A stretch of 64,000 nucleotides of DNA from Henriciella marina DSM 19595 (GCF_000376805.1 NZ_AQXT01000002.1:2852001-2916000); one strand, 5' to 3'. Shown: positions 36,480 through 45,911, numbered from the stretch's first letter. Notes: generated from the letters alone by a model not told the origin. A program made the numbers and translations.

Positions 36480-39215
36480 TTACTCTTCGGTTTCGCCGGA
36501 AAGCGCAGCCGTCAGTTCGCCAACCTTCTCGCTACGGAAGGCCGCGCAGAGGTTTGCCGCTTCTTCTGCCTGGGCAAGAGAGCGCTCATAGCCGGGGATT
36601 GCATCGCTGTTGGCAGTGAAGAAATCGCGGCTTTCGGCAATCTTGTCGGCTTCGCAGAATGACGCGACCGCGCCAGCTGTCTGCGCCTTGCGGATTTCCG
36701 GGGTGCGCGCAATCACGTCGCTGAAGCTTGCCTGATAAAGCGCCCAGGCCTTGTCGCGGTTGGCTTCATTGTTCAGCGATTGCTGCATGACCGACCAGGC
36801 TTCCTGACCCTGCCAGTCTTCGCCGCTCATCTCCTCATAAAGCGCTTCCAGCTGAGCTTCGTCGACATTCTGCGCAAGGACGGCCAGCACGATACGGCGT
36901 TCACGCTGGGCATCGGTGGTGCGGGCATAATCCAGCGCGGCCTCGTAGAAGTCCTCGCCGCCCATTTGCGTGCCATACTTCATGGCTGCGGCGAATTCTT
37001 CAGGCGAGACGGCGGACGGGTCAGGCTCGCCCTCGACGCCGACAAAGGCGGCAGCCCTTTCGGCGAGCGCGGCGCGCTCGTCTTCCATGTCGCCCATTTC
37101 GAGCAGGCCGCCATAGAGATCGTTGAGGAGCAGGGTTTCGCCCTGATCGAGATCATCTTCGCGCGCTTTCAGGGCGTCATAGACCGGGCGGTAAGTGGCT
37201 TCAGCCCAGTCGCTCATGGCGCTGCGATCTTCCTCGGGCAGGCTCGAATAATATCCCGTCGCCCTGGAGATGGAGGCGCTTGCAACGTCCCACTCCGCCG
37301 TCGCGCCTGCCTCCAGCGCTCTCAGGACGGCCGACGCCGGCGCATCGCCTGCGCGGAAGGCCGCCGTGACACTATCGAGAAGGGAAAGCTGCTCGGCCGC
37401 GGACAGGACATCGAAATTCTCGATCAGCGCGTCCCAGTTTTCGGTCGACGTGGTGAAGCGCCAATAGCCGCCCGTCGCGTTCGGCATGACCCAGTCGGCG
37501 CAACCCGTTTCCAGCGGGAACTCTGTGACGGTGTCTGTCAGCATTTCGCGCACGACCTCGTCGCCCGCAGGGCCGGACACACGCATCGCAAATGGGACTT
37601 GCCAGGTCTGGCCATCCGGATTGATCTCGGAGCCGAGCGGCGCGTAACGCTGCTGGCTGACCGTGATCAGGCCGGTCTCGTCCTCACTGCAGGTTGCCTC
37701 GACATTGAGATACGGAATGCCTGGCTGGAAGATGAAGGACCGGAAGCTCTCGACGACGCCGGTATCGCCGCTGCCATCGGCCAGCGATTGCATGAAGTCG
37801 TCGACATTGGCGGCATCGTCTTCGAAGCGCTTCATGTGAAGACGCATGCCTTCGCGAAATTCTTCGGCACCAAGATAGGATTCGAACATCGCCAGGACAT
37901 GGCCGCCCTTGGAATAGGTGATCCCGTCAAAGGCGTCATTGATGTCGGCATTGCGCTCGATCGGGTTACGGATCTGACGCGCATTTTTCAGGCTGTCTGA
38001 GCCCATGGCGGCAAGGCCGCGGCGCTGCGGCGCGCGGTCATAGCCCTGGTCTGGATAGATCTCGTCCATCGTCTTGTAGCTCATCCAGGTGGCAAAGGCC
38101 TCGTTGAGCCAGATGTCGTTCCACCATTCCGGCGTCACCAGATTGCCGAACCACTGGTGGGCAAGCTCATGGGCGTGCGTCGTCAGGATGCCGCGGCGGC
38201 GGTCGATCGACGTGCGGTCAGACACCAGCAGCGCGGCTTCGCGGTAGATGATCGCGCCCGCATTCTCCATTGCGCCATAGGCAAAGTCCGGCACCGCGAT
38301 GATGTCGAGTTTCGCGTAGGGGTAGGGATAGTCGAAATAGGTTTCCTGCTGGTCCACCATCTCGTCGGTGATATCCATCGCCACTTTAAGCTGGTCGCCT
38401 TTGCCCGCCGGGGCAAAGCCACGGAACGGCACCTGCTTGGCGCGGATGGAATTGGCCGGCAGCGGCGCGCCTTCGCGCATGTCATACGGGCCAACGGCCA
38501 GCGCGACGAGATAGGACTGGATCTGGCGCGTTGCGGCAAAGGAGTGCTTCACCATGCCATTGTCGAGCTGGGTGGTGCCGGTCAGCGGCGCGTTTGCAAT
38601 CACCTGATTGCCGGTCGGCACGGTAACGGTCAGCGTCCAGGGCGTCTTGAAGCGTGGCTCATCGAAGCCTGGGAACATGCGGCGCGCATCGATTGGCTCC
38701 ATCTGCGTCGCAAGATATGGGCGGTCATTCTGGGTCGCCTTGTAGAGGCCTGCGAGACCCTTATTGTAAGGCGCGGTATACTCGATGACGAGCGTCGCCT
38801 TGCCCTCTGGAACGGTCTCGGCGAAATCGATCTTGGAAACCCCGCCATCAGCCAGCGCGCCTTCGAACGTCCCCTCGATCTCGGTGCCATCCTCAAGCCG
38901 AACAGTTGCGCTTTCAATCGTCTGCTCAAGCGAATGCAGCCAGATGCGGTCGTGCGGCGCGCTCAGGCGGATGTCGATTTCGGCGGTGCCGGAAAAGCTG
39001 TCGGCGGCCGGGTCAGTGACGAGGTCCAGCCGATAGGCCGTCGGTGTGACGCCATCGGGCAACTGTCCGGCAGGCGGTGTCTCAAGACTTACGGGTTCAT
39101 TTTCAGCAGACTGGGCGACATCTGCTTCGCCCGCATCATTGGGTCCGCAGCCTGCCAGAAGCGCAAGGCTGGCAGCGGTTGCTAGGATGGATGTTTTGAA
39201 CCTGTTAAGCGACAT
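36480..39215 (-). CDS. M1-family metallo-aminopeptidase, lipid-anchored
   Basis: From ATG 39215 (with GGAG upstream) the protein is 911 residues. A lipoprotein signal peptide ends at LLAGC (Cys23), then an acidic linker leads to an aminopeptidase-N-like catalytic region. The exopeptidase motif GAMEN is at 314-318, and the zinc site is HELAH (349-353) with the third ligand in NEAF (~372). The second half carries an ERAP1-like helical domain. It probably trims peptides in the periplasm or at the outer membrane for nutrition. The M1 classification is secure; the exact specificity is unknown. It is divergent from the GST gene. Confidence 0.93.
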   Translation of the reverse strand: MSLNRFKTSILATAASLALLAGCGPNDAGEADVAQSAENEPVSLETPPAGQLPDGVTPTAYRLDLVTDPAADSFSGTAEIDIRLSAPHDRIWLHSLEQTIESATVRLEDGTEIEGTFEGALADGGVSKIDFAETVPEGKATLVIEYTAPYNKGLAGLYKATQNDRPYLATQMEPIDARRMFPGFDEPRFKTPWTLTVTVPTGNQVIANAPLTGTTQLDNGMVKHSFAATRQIQSYLVALAVGPYDMREGAPLPANSIRAKQVPFRGFAPAGKGDQLKVAMDITDEMVDQQETYFDYPYPYAKLDIIAVPDFAYGAMENAGAIIYREAALLVSDRTSIDRRRGILTTHAHELAHQWFGNLVTPEWWNDIWLNEAFATWMSYKTMDEIYPDQGYDRAPQRRGLAAMGSDSLKNARQIRNPIERNADINDAFDGITYSKGGHVLAMFESYLGAEEFREGMRLHMKRFEDDAANVDDFMQSLADGSGDTGVVESFRSFIFQPGIPYLNVEATCSEDETGLITVSQQRYAPLGSEINPDGQTWQVPFAMRVSGPAGDEVVREMLTDTVTEFPLETGCADWVMPNATGGYWRFTTSTENWDALIENFDVLSAAEQLSLLDSVTAAFRAGDAPASAVLRALEAGATAEWDVASASISRATGYYSSLPEEDRSAMSDWAEATYRPVYDALKAREDDLDQGETLLLNDLYGGLLEMGDMEDERAALAERAAAFVGVEGEPDPSAVSPEEFAAAMKYGTQMGGEDFYEAALDYARTTDAQRERRIVLAVLAQNVDEAQLEALYEEMSGEDWQGQEAWSVMQQSLNNEANRDKAWALYQASFSDVIARTPEIRKAQTAGAVASFCEADKIAESRDFFTANSDAIPGYERSLAQAEEAANLCAAFRSEKVGELTAALSGETEE

Positions 39216-39330
39216 GCATAAGTCTCCGGGCAGCAAATGAATTGACCTAGGTAATGCGGGCACTCATCGCGCAAACTCGTTGCCGGGAAAAGGTCTGAAC
39301 TGGAATGAACGTATCCAGAAAGGAAGCTTC

Positions 39331-40005
39331 ATGAAACGTCTCTGGCACTGGCCGCTTGATCCAGGGGGCAGAACCGTGCGTCTGGCGCTGGATGAAAAGC
39401 GCGCCGAGACGGACCTTCGCACCTGCCGTCCCGGCGCCCCGATTGCTGAGCTGCCTGACCTGCCGCCGGGCACCGAGCTTCCCGTCTTGATGGACACGTC
39501 CGGCGAGCAGAAGATTACCGCGTCCGGCACGCACGCCATCCTTGAATACCTTGAAGGGCTGGAGGCTGGCCCGCGCCTCATGCCGTTTTTGGCCAAGGAC
39601 CGGGCCGAAGTGCGCCGTCTCTGGCAGTGGAGCGAAACCTCCTTCGGTGAGGTCAACCGCACGCTTCTGGCAGAGCGCGAAAACCAGTGGGTCCGGCGCT
39701 CGAAACAGTCCGACACCGCGCGCCTTCGCGAGGGTATCCATGCCCTTAAAAGCAAGATCGCCTTCCTTGAGGGCCTTGCCGGCATGCGCCCCTATATGGC
39801 GGGCCGCACGCTCAGCCTCGCTGACCTCTCCATCGCCGCGCACCTCTCGGCCTATGACTATTTCGGCGACGTGCCGTGGGACCTGACGCCAGACCTCAAG
39901 CAATGGTACGCCCGCATGAAATCGCGCCCCTCTTTCCGTCCGCTTCTGGCCGACAAGGTGGAAGGAACGCGCCCGCCGCGCCATTACGCCGATCTCGATT
40001 TCTAG
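39331..40005 (+). CDS. Glutathione S-transferase family protein
   Basis: The ATG at 39331, behind AAAGGAAG, gives 224 residues. The N-terminal thioredoxin-like domain contains the cis-proline loop (TELPVLMDTSGEQKITASGTHAILEYLE), and the helical C-domain has the GST N-capping Asp region (MAGRTLSLADLSIAAHLSAYDYFG). Catalytic Ser/Cys identity is not obvious. It is the first gene of a compact plus-strand run: its TAG is directly followed by the ATG of queG. Function within that run is unclear. Confidence 0.85.
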   Translation: MKRLWHWPLDPGGRTVRLALDEKRAETDLRTCRPGAPIAELPDLPPGTELPVLMDTSGEQKITASGTHAILEYLEGLEAGPRLMPFLAKDRAEVRRLWQWSETSFGEVNRTLLAERENQWVRRSKQSDTARLREGIHALKSKIAFLEGLAGMRPYMAGRTLSLADLSIAAHLSAYDYFGDVPWDLTPDLKQWYARMKSRPSFRPLLADKVEGTRPPRHYADLDF

Positions 40006-41136
40006 ATGGCTGCGCCTGCCGAGCCCCTTGAAGACTGGCTGAAGCAGGCCGCGCTGGACCTTGGCTTTTCAGACTGCCGGATCACCCGCGCCGATGAGAG
40101 CTGGGAAAACGGCGAGCGGCTGGGAGACTGGGTCGAGGCAGGCCGCCATGGCGAGATGACGTGGATGGAAGCAACGCTGGAGCGGCGCAAGCATCCCACG
40201 AACATGTGGGCCGATGCGCGCTCTGCGATCATGCTGTCGGTCAATTACGGGCCCGATACCGACCCCCTCGAAGCTCTCAAGGAGACCACGCACGGCAATA
40301 TCTCGGTCTATGCGCGAGGCGCCGACTATCACGATCTCATCAAGAAACGGCTGAAACAGCTCGCCCGCGCCTTCGCCGAAAAGTCCGGCGCCGAAGTGAA
40401 GGTCTTCGTCGATACCGCCCCGCTGATGGAAAAGCCGCTCGCCGCCAGGGCAGGGCTCGGCTGGCAGGGCAAGCACACCAACCTTCTCAGCCGTGAGTTC
40501 GGCAACTGGCTCTTCCTCGGCTCGATCCTGACAGCGGCAGAGCTCGAGCCCGATGCCCCGGAAGTCGACCATTGCGGCTCCTGCCGCGCCTGTATCGACA
40601 TCTGCCCGACGCAGGCCATCACCGCGCCCTATCAGCTCGATGCGCGCCGCTGCATCTCCTATCTGACGATTGAGTATTCAGGCCATATCCCGCACGAGTT
40701 TCGCGCCGCCATGGGCAACCGCATCTATGGCTGCGATGACTGCCTCGCCATCTGTCCCTGGAACAAGTTTGCCAGCCGCTCTGCCGAACAGAAGCTCTGG
40801 GCCCGGCCTGAGCTCAAGCTGCCTGAGCTTGCAGAGCTGGCCGCGCTCGATGACGCCGCTTTCCGGGAGGTGTTCACAGGCTCACCCATAAAGCGCACAG
40901 GCCGGAACCGGATGCTCCGCAATGTGCTTATAGCGATCGGGAACAGCGCTGATCCGTCACTGGTCGAAGGCTCGGTGATCCCCCACCTTGATGACGGCGA
41001 TGCGATTGTGCGCGCCGCAGCTGTTTGGGCACTATCCCGCCTTGATAAGGCCCGGTTTGACGCAGAAAAGGCGCAGCGCCTCGCAGGCGAAACAGATGAG
41101 CAAGTGAGCGCTGAATGGAACGAGACACCGGCATGA
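40006..41136 (+). CDS. queG: Epoxyqueuosine reductase QueG
   Basis: QueG performs the last step of queuosine synthesis, reducing epoxyqueuosine in tRNA wobble position 34 with cobalamin and two 4Fe-4S clusters. The 376-residue protein has the catalytic aspartate in VFVDTAPLMEK (Asp136). Cluster cysteines lie at 190, 193, 196 and 200 (CGSCRACIDIC) and at 243, 246 and 250 (CDDCLAICPWNKF), with Cys216 as a likely extra ligand. A C-terminal HEAT-like domain follows. The start abuts the upstream GST stop (TAGATG) and the stop overlaps mtgA (ATGA), indicating an operon. Confidence 0.95.
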   Translation: MAAPAEPLEDWLKQAALDLGFSDCRITRADESWENGERLGDWVEAGRHGEMTWMEATLERRKHPTNMWADARSAIMLSVNYGPDTDPLEALKETTHGNISVYARGADYHDLIKKRLKQLARAFAEKSGAEVKVFVDTAPLMEKPLAARAGLGWQGKHTNLLSREFGNWLFLGSILTAAELEPDAPEVDHCGSCRACIDICPTQAITAPYQLDARRCISYLTIEYSGHIPHEFRAAMGNRIYGCDDCLAICPWNKFASRSAEQKLWARPELKLPELAELAALDDAAFREVFTGSPIKRTGRNRMLRNVLIAIGNSADPSLVEGSVIPHLDDGDAIVRAAAVWALSRLDKARFDAEKAQRLAGETDEQVSAEWNETPA

Positions 41137-41840
41137 GTGAGAGCAAAGACCGCGGCCCGGTTCTGCGATGGGCGCTCCGCATCCTGAAAGTCTTGCTGGC
41201 GCTGTTTGTGCTCGTGCACGTCTATGCCTTCTCCCTCAAATGGGTGCCCGTGCCCGGCACCATATTGATGATGCAGCGGACGATTGGCGGGGAGAATTTC
41301 CGCCGTGTCATCGTCCCGCTGGAAGACATCTCGCCCATTCTCGTGCGTGCAGTGATCGCCGCTGAAGACACCCGCTTCTGCACCCATGACGGGATCGACT
41401 TCGAAGCGGTGAATCAGGCCATCGAAGAGCGCCGCGAGGGCCGCTCGCAACGCGGCGCCTCCACCATCACCCAGCAGACCGCCAAGAACACTTTCTTCTG
41501 GAATGGCGGCGGCTTCGTACGCAAGGGCGGCGAGGCATGGTTCGCGCTTTTCACCGACGCCGTCTGGGGCAAGCGCCGCGTGATGGAGCAATACCTCAAC
41601 ACGATCGAATGGGGCGACGGCATCTTTGGCGCAGAAGCCGCCGCGCGCGTGCGTTTCGGCAAGCATGCCAGCGACCTCACCGAGCGCGAAGCGGCCTTGC
41701 TGGCCGCGGTTCTTCCCAACCCGCACGAATGGCGCCTCGACCCGCCCGGCAACTATGTCAGCGGCCGCGCCGGCACGCTGCAGTCGCGGATCCGCGTTGT
41801 CGCCGGCGATGGCCTCGCAGACTGCGTGCTGGCCCCATAG
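41133..41840 (+). CDS. mtgA: Monofunctional peptidoglycan glycosyltransferase MtgA
   Basis: From ATG 41133 (ATGA overlap with queG) the protein is 235 residues. It has one N-terminal membrane helix (~15-35) and a GT51 domain that polymerises lipid II into glycan strands. The catalytic Glu78 is in AAEDTRFCTHDGID, followed by RGASTITQQTAKNTF and the RVMEQYLNTIEWGDGIFGAEAAA segment. There is no transpeptidase domain, as expected of MtgA. An alternative start at 41115 would overlap queG by 22 bases and is less likely. Confidence 0.95.
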   Translation: MSESKDRGPVLRWALRILKVLLALFVLVHVYAFSLKWVPVPGTILMMQRTIGGENFRRVIVPLEDISPILVRAVIAAEDTRFCTHDGIDFEAVNQAIEERREGRSQRGASTITQQTAKNTFFWNGGGFVRKGGEAWFALFTDAVWGKRRVMEQYLNTIEWGDGIFGAEAAARVRFGKHASDLTEREAALLAAVLPNPHEWRLDPPGNYVSGRAGTLQSRIRVVAGDGLADCVLAP

Positions 41841-41852
41841 GGGCTCACCGGC

Positions 41853-42590
41853 TCAATTGCACTCGGCCTTCCGGCTGGCCTCGGACAGCATGCCGACAGC
41901 CGCATGCGCGCCCTGCCGCTGATAGGATGTATCTTCGCTGACCGCGTCCCGGATGACCCCGCGCGACGGCCCGCACCCCTCTGCAAGGATTTCCTTCACC
42001 TTCGGGTCCATTGCTTCGATCTGGAAGTCCGCAAACGCCTTCGCGGCCATGTCCGGCGTGTCTGCAAAGCCTGCACGGGCAGGCCCGGGGACCGCATCTG
42101 GCGTGTCATCGCACCAGGCCGGCCGGTCCCGGCCAAGCCTGCTGCAACGAAAGGCCCGCAGAGCGCCTTGCGCTCGTTCTTCGCGATCTGCAAAGACCGG
42201 CAGGTCCAGCTCCGGGACGCCCGGTCCGCTCCCCGCCATCTGGTCTGCGTCCACAGCCTCATCTGGCCGGGCAATAATGGGCGACTGGATGGTGGCACTG
42301 TCGTCCGGGGAAGGTGCGCCAGAAGGTGCAGGCGGCGTTTGCGCCCGTGCCCGCTCAGCCTGGGGTGGAGGGTCCTCTTCCGGCGCCTGTTCTTCTTCTT
42401 CCGGCTCAGGCTCGGGTCTTGGCGGCAGGTCGACCAGCGTCACGGGGATGATGGCACGGGGATCATTGTCTGGGCCGGGAGCCTTATGCGGCAGGCTCAA
42501 CAACAAGGCGACAAGCGCGCCATTCACGCCGATAGAGGCCAAGACCGGCCAGCTGCGTCTCACCACATGCCATGGCGAGACAGCGCCCAA
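41853..42590 (-). CDS. TonB-like, proline/glutamate-rich membrane-anchored protein of unknown function
   Basis: The 245-residue protein has one N-terminal membrane helix (~14-33) followed by TLVDLPPRPEPEPEEEEQAPEE, a Pro/Glu-rich spacer as in TonB-like periplasm-spanning proteins. The C-terminal ~90 residues (AFRCSRLGRDRPAWCDDTPD, then a second cysteine-containing segment ending in AECN) are not a canonical TonB C-domain. Four cysteines in this part suggest disulfides and a periplasmic location. I do not recognise the family. It is 5 bp downstream of the TPR gene on the same strand and convergent with mtgA. Confidence 0.65.
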   Translation of the reverse strand: MGAVSPWHVVRRSWPVLASIGVNGALVALLLSLPHKAPGPDNDPRAIIPVTLVDLPPRPEPEPEEEEQAPEEDPPPQAERARAQTPPAPSGAPSPDDSATIQSPIIARPDEAVDADQMAGSGPGVPELDLPVFADREERAQGALRAFRCSRLGRDRPAWCDDTPDAVPGPARAGFADTPDMAAKAFADFQIEAMDPKVKEILAEGCGPSRGVIRDAVSEDTSYQRQGAHAAVGMLSEASRKAECN

Positions 42591-42595
42591 ACCGC

Positions 42596-43249
42596 TCAGT
42601 CCTCGCGTGCCAGCCGCTTGGCCTCACGGATATGCCCGCGCAGGACCAGCGTGTTGATATCTTCCGGATCAAGCAGCAGCGCCCGGTTCACATCCATCTC
42701 GGCAGCCGGGAGGTCATCTGTCTCCAGATAGGCCTGCGCCCGCATCTGCAGCGCGTCGACCGTGTTCGCCAGCACCAGCGCGGCATCGAGATCGGCAATC
42801 GCCGCCTCATACTGGTCGGTGCCGAGATAGGCCGCCGCCCGGTCCGTGAGAATGGCCGGGTCGTCTGGCGAGAGCTTCAGCGCATTGGTCAGGGCAATGA
42901 TGGCCGCATCCGGATATCCCGCGACCAGCCAGGCATTGCCGGCCTGCGCCAGATAGGTCGCCCGGTCGCCAAGGCTGCCTGCATCCGGCGCATTGGCGAG
43001 CTCTTCCAGACGGGCTGCCGCCTCGCGGTATTCGCCAAGCCCGATCAGTGCCATCGCATTGCAGTAACGTGCCGCCGGGCGCGCGCCTTCGCCGATCCAG
43101 CGCAGACTGTCCTCAAGCGCGGTCTCAGGCTCTTCGCGTGAGAGTTCGATACAGTCATTGAGGCGGGCGCGTTCGGCGCGCACAATATCAGCGCTTGCTG
43201 ACTGTGAGACAGGAATCGCGGCGAGCAGGAGAGCAATATAGGCTGACAA
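42596..43249 (-). CDS. Secreted tetratricopeptide-repeat protein
   Basis: The 217-residue protein begins with TTG at 43249, and the first ~20 residues form a signal peptide (LLLAAIPVSQSASA). The rest consists of TPR repeats, clearest at ~60-200 (AMALIGLGEYREAAARLEEL, AGNAWLVAGYPDAAIIALTNALKLSPDD, RAAAYLGTDQYEAAIADLDAAL). TPR proteins are scaffolds, and no partner is evident beyond the adjacent proline-rich membrane protein, which is probably co-transcribed. The start is uncertain because no clear ribosome-binding site precedes the TTG, but the signal peptide supports it. Confidence 0.75.
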   Translation of the reverse strand: MSAYIALLLAAIPVSQSASADIVRAERARLNDCIELSREEPETALEDSLRWIGEGARPAARYCNAMALIGLGEYREAAARLEELANAPDAGSLGDRATYLAQAGNAWLVAGYPDAAIIALTNALKLSPDDPAILTDRAAAYLGTDQYEAAIADLDAALVLANTVDALQMRAQAYLETDDLPAAEMDVNRALLLDPEDINTLVLRGHIREAKRLARED

Positions 43250-43313
43250 TTTGGAATCCGGTCCCCGAAATCTACTGTAGTGCCGGAGTAATAGGCCGGC
43301 TCAAGGTGCGCAA

Positions 43314-44162
43314 ATGACAGTTGCTTCACGCAAACTCTTCCTGATCGGCCCCGGTTATTCGGCCCGCCAGCTGGCAAATGTCTGCAAGGCACATGGCGGC
43401 TGGGCGATTTTCGGCACCGCCCGCAGCGCCGACAAGTCCGCTGGCCTTCGCGACGAAGGCATTGAGCCTGTCCGGACAGATGACGCCGCCGCCATCGCGC
43501 ATGCCAGCAAAGACAGCCACTTCCTCATCTCGACACCGCCCGGCGATACCGGCTGCCCCGGCTTTGCGTTGGCGGGCCAGCATGCCGGAGAGGCGGCCTC
43601 GGTCACCTACCTCTCGACCACCGGGGTCTACGGCGACCTTGATGGCGGATGGGCGTTTGAATGGCTGCCAGCCAATCCCGGCTCGGACCGGGGACGAAAA
43701 CGCGGCGATGCCGAAGCCCAGTGGATGGGCGTGCGCCCAGATGCCCGCATGATCCGCCTGCCGGGCATATACGGGCCGGGCCGCTCGCAGATAGAGCGGC
43801 TGCAGTCTGGCAAGACAGAGCAGATGGTAAAGCCGGGCCAGGTCTTCTCGCGCATCCACCTCGAAGACCTCGCCTCAGGCCTCTATGCCCTGCTGACGCG
43901 CCCGCACCTTTCCGGCGTCTTCAATCTCTGCGACGATGAACCGGCACCGCCTGAAACCGTCATGGATTTTGCCGCAGACCTCATTGGCGTGGCGCGGCCC
44001 GAACACGTCACGCTGGACGAGGCGGACGCCAGCGCCATGGCGCGCAGCTTCTATTCCGAATGCAAGCGCGTGCCCAATGCGAAGCTGAAAGCCGCCACGG
44101 GCTGGCGCCCTCAATACCCGACCTATCGAGAGGGCCTCACGGCGATCTTCAAGGCTCAGTAA
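43314..44162 (+). CDS. YeeZ-like NAD(P)-dependent epimerase/reductase
   Basis: The 282-residue protein is an extended short-chain dehydrogenase-like Rossmann protein. The nucleotide-binding start is LFLIGPGYSARQLANVCKA, with SR-type discrimination at GTARSADK. The family motif LSTTGVYGDLDGGW includes the active-site Thr/Tyr region, and RLPGIYGPGRSQIERLQSG follows. YeeZ/YbjS-like members are poorly characterised. The substrate is unknown and neighbours give no clue. Upstream it is divergent from the TPR gene; downstream lies the yghU region. Confidence 0.8.
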   Translation: MTVASRKLFLIGPGYSARQLANVCKAHGGWAIFGTARSADKSAGLRDEGIEPVRTDDAAAIAHASKDSHFLISTPPGDTGCPGFALAGQHAGEAASVTYLSTTGVYGDLDGGWAFEWLPANPGSDRGRKRGDAEAQWMGVRPDARMIRLPGIYGPGRSQIERLQSGKTEQMVKPGQVFSRIHLEDLASGLYALLTRPHLSGVFNLCDDEPAPPETVMDFAADLIGVARPEHVTLDEADASAMARSFYSECKRVPNAKLKAATGWRPQYPTYREGLTAIFKAQ

Positions 44163-44266
44163 AACTGAACAGGCCGATTAATCTTGGGGCCGTGGAATTG
44201 ATTGGTGATTGGTCGTCCTTACCTCAGTGTGCAAGACAAAGCGCAGCAAGCAAGGACTGACCCCTC

Positions 44267-45133
44267 ATGAGCGATCCGACCTACACCCCCCCGAAAGTCT
44301 GGACCTGGGATACTGAAAGCGGTGGCCGCTTTGCCAAGATCAACCGGCCCATCGCCGGTCCGACCCATGATAAAGAGCTGCCCATCGGCAAGCACCCGAT
44401 CCAGCTCTATTCGCTCGGCACGCCAAACGGCGTCAAAGTCACCATCATGCTGGAAGAGCTTCTGGCCGCCGGTCACACGGGCGCCGAATACGACGCCTGG
44501 CTGATCAATATCGGTGAGGGCGACCAGTTCAGTTCCGGCTATGTCGACCTCAACCCGAACTCCAAGATCCCGGTCATGGCCGACCATACGACGGACCCGG
44601 TCACCCGCGTCTTCGAAAGCGGATCGATCCTCATCTATCTGGCTGAAAAGTTCGGCGCCTTCCTGCCGAGCGACCATCACAAGCGCACCGAAGCGATCAA
44701 CTGGCTGATGTGGCAGATGGGCTCGGCGCCCTATCTCGGCGGCGGTTTCGGCCATTTCTACGCCTATGCGCCAGAGAAATATGAGTATCCGATCAATCGC
44801 TTCGCCATGGAAGTGAAGCGCCAGCTCGACGTGCTCGACCGCAACCTCGCCGACCGCGAATATATGGCAGGCGACGAATACTCCATCGCCGACATGGCGA
44901 TCTGGCCCTGGTATGGCGCGCTGGTGAAAGGCATTGTCTATGATGCCGGCGAGTTCCTGCAGGTCCACGAATACAAGCACGTCATCCGCTGGACTGACCA
45001 GCTCGCCGAGCGCGATGCTGTCCAACGCGGCCGCATGGTCAACCGAACCTTCGGCGACCCGAGTTCTCAGCTCCGCGAACGCCACGAGGCCAGCGACTTC
45101 GATACGAAGACGCAGGACAAGGTCGAAGGGTAG
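44267..45133 (+). CDS. yghU: YghU-like glutathione-dependent disulfide-bond oxidoreductase (Nu-class GST)
   Basis: The 288-residue protein matches E. coli YghU in length and start (YTPPKVWTWDTESGGRFAKIN). It has a thioredoxin-like domain (~45-135, with ELLAAGHTGAEYDAWLINI and the cis-Pro loop SKIPVMAD) and a helical C-domain. Nu-class GSTs bind two glutathiones and reduce disulfides. Codons from residue ~181 to the end are repeated, nearly unchanged, 772 bp downstream after an intervening lipoprotein gene. The full-length copy appears intact. An AAGGA motif precedes the ATG at a slightly long spacing. Confidence 0.93.
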   Translation: MSDPTYTPPKVWTWDTESGGRFAKINRPIAGPTHDKELPIGKHPIQLYSLGTPNGVKVTIMLEELLAAGHTGAEYDAWLINIGEGDQFSSGYVDLNPNSKIPVMADHTTDPVTRVFESGSILIYLAEKFGAFLPSDHHKRTEAINWLMWQMGSAPYLGGGFGHFYAYAPEKYEYPINRFAMEVKRQLDVLDRNLADREYMAGDEYSIADMAIWPWYGALVKGIVYDAGEFLQVHEYKHVIRWTDQLAERDAVQRGRMVNRTFGDPSSQLRERHEASDFDTKTQDKVEG

Positions 45134-45136
45134 CGC

Positions 45137-45568
45137 GTGCGGTCTCGATCTATTGGCCTGCTGCTGGGGGCGACAGTCCTTGCCTCATGTGGCAGGCCGT
45201 ACGGGCTTGAAGAGGCGATCGAGACCTATGAGCAACACGCTCCATCGCTTGCCGAGGTCGCTTTTCAGCGGGTCGATGCCGAGGATATCGATGGCCTCAG
45301 CTTCGAATATGTAGATATTTATAAGGGCGGGGATGGCGGCGCTGATCGGATCGTTTTCACCTTGAAGACGTACGGGCTTTCAATCGGCGGTCGCACGGTG
45401 GGATTGGTTTATGCCCGCTCGATTGATCCGGCGGACTATCAGGCTCCGGGTAATCAGCTTTTTCGAGAGTGTGACGCCGCCGCGATCGCAGCGGCAGATG
45501 CACTTTCCAATGGAGCGATAAGCTGCCGTCTGGATGAAAGTTGGCTCGCATTCCAGATCTCCGATTAG
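45137..45568 (+). CDS. Small lipoprotein inserted between the yghU gene and its duplicated 3' fragment
   Basis: Begins with GTG three bases after the yghU stop and encodes 143 residues. It has a signal peptide with lipobox VLASCGR (Cys ~18), then a mixed domain with two cysteines (FRECDAAAIA, AISCRLDE) that could pair. I do not recognise the family. Its stop codon (TAG at 45566-45568) lies within the first bases of the duplicated yghU segment, so the insertion junction coincides with the end of this gene. By eye its codons are less GC-rich than those of yghU. Confidence 0.6.
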   Translation: MRSRSIGLLLGATVLASCGRPYGLEEAIETYEQHAPSLAEVAFQRVDAEDIDGLSFEYVDIYKGGDGGADRIVFTLKTYGLSIGGRTVGLVYARSIDPADYQAPGNQLFRECDAAAIAAADALSNGAISCRLDESWLAFQISD

Positions 45569-45911
45569 GCAGTTCGTTATGGAAGTGAAGCGCCAGCTCG
45601 ACGTGCTCGACCGCAACCTTGCCGACCGCGAATATATGGCAGGCGACGAATACTCCATCGCCGACATGGCGATCTGGCCTTGGTATGGCGCGCTGGTCAA
45701 AGGCATTGTCTATGAGGCGGGCGAATTCCTGCAGGTCCACGAATACAAGAACGTCATCCGCTGGACCGATCAGCTCGCCGAGCGCGCTGCCGTCCAACGC
45801 GGCCGCATGGTCAACCGAACCTTCGGCGACCCCTCCAGCCAGCTCCGCGAACGCCACGACGCCAGCGACTTCGACACCAAGACGCAGGACAAGGTGGACG
45901 CGGCGGAATAG
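45534..45911 (+). pseudogene. Duplicated C-terminal fragment of yghU
   Basis: From about 45561 to the stop at 45911 the sequence repeats the 3' part of yghU (copy 1 at about 44790-45133, offset 772 bp). The open frame reads MEVKRQLDVLDRNLADREYM onward, corresponding to YghU residues 181-288. Over the first ~105 residues only four changes are seen (D/E, H/N, D/A, E/D), plus a slightly different tail (DKVEG versus DKVDAAE). Most nucleotide differences are synonymous third-position changes. It lacks the glutathione-binding N-domain, so it is a gene remnant, though the frame is open from an in-frame ATG at 45534. Confidence 0.85.
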
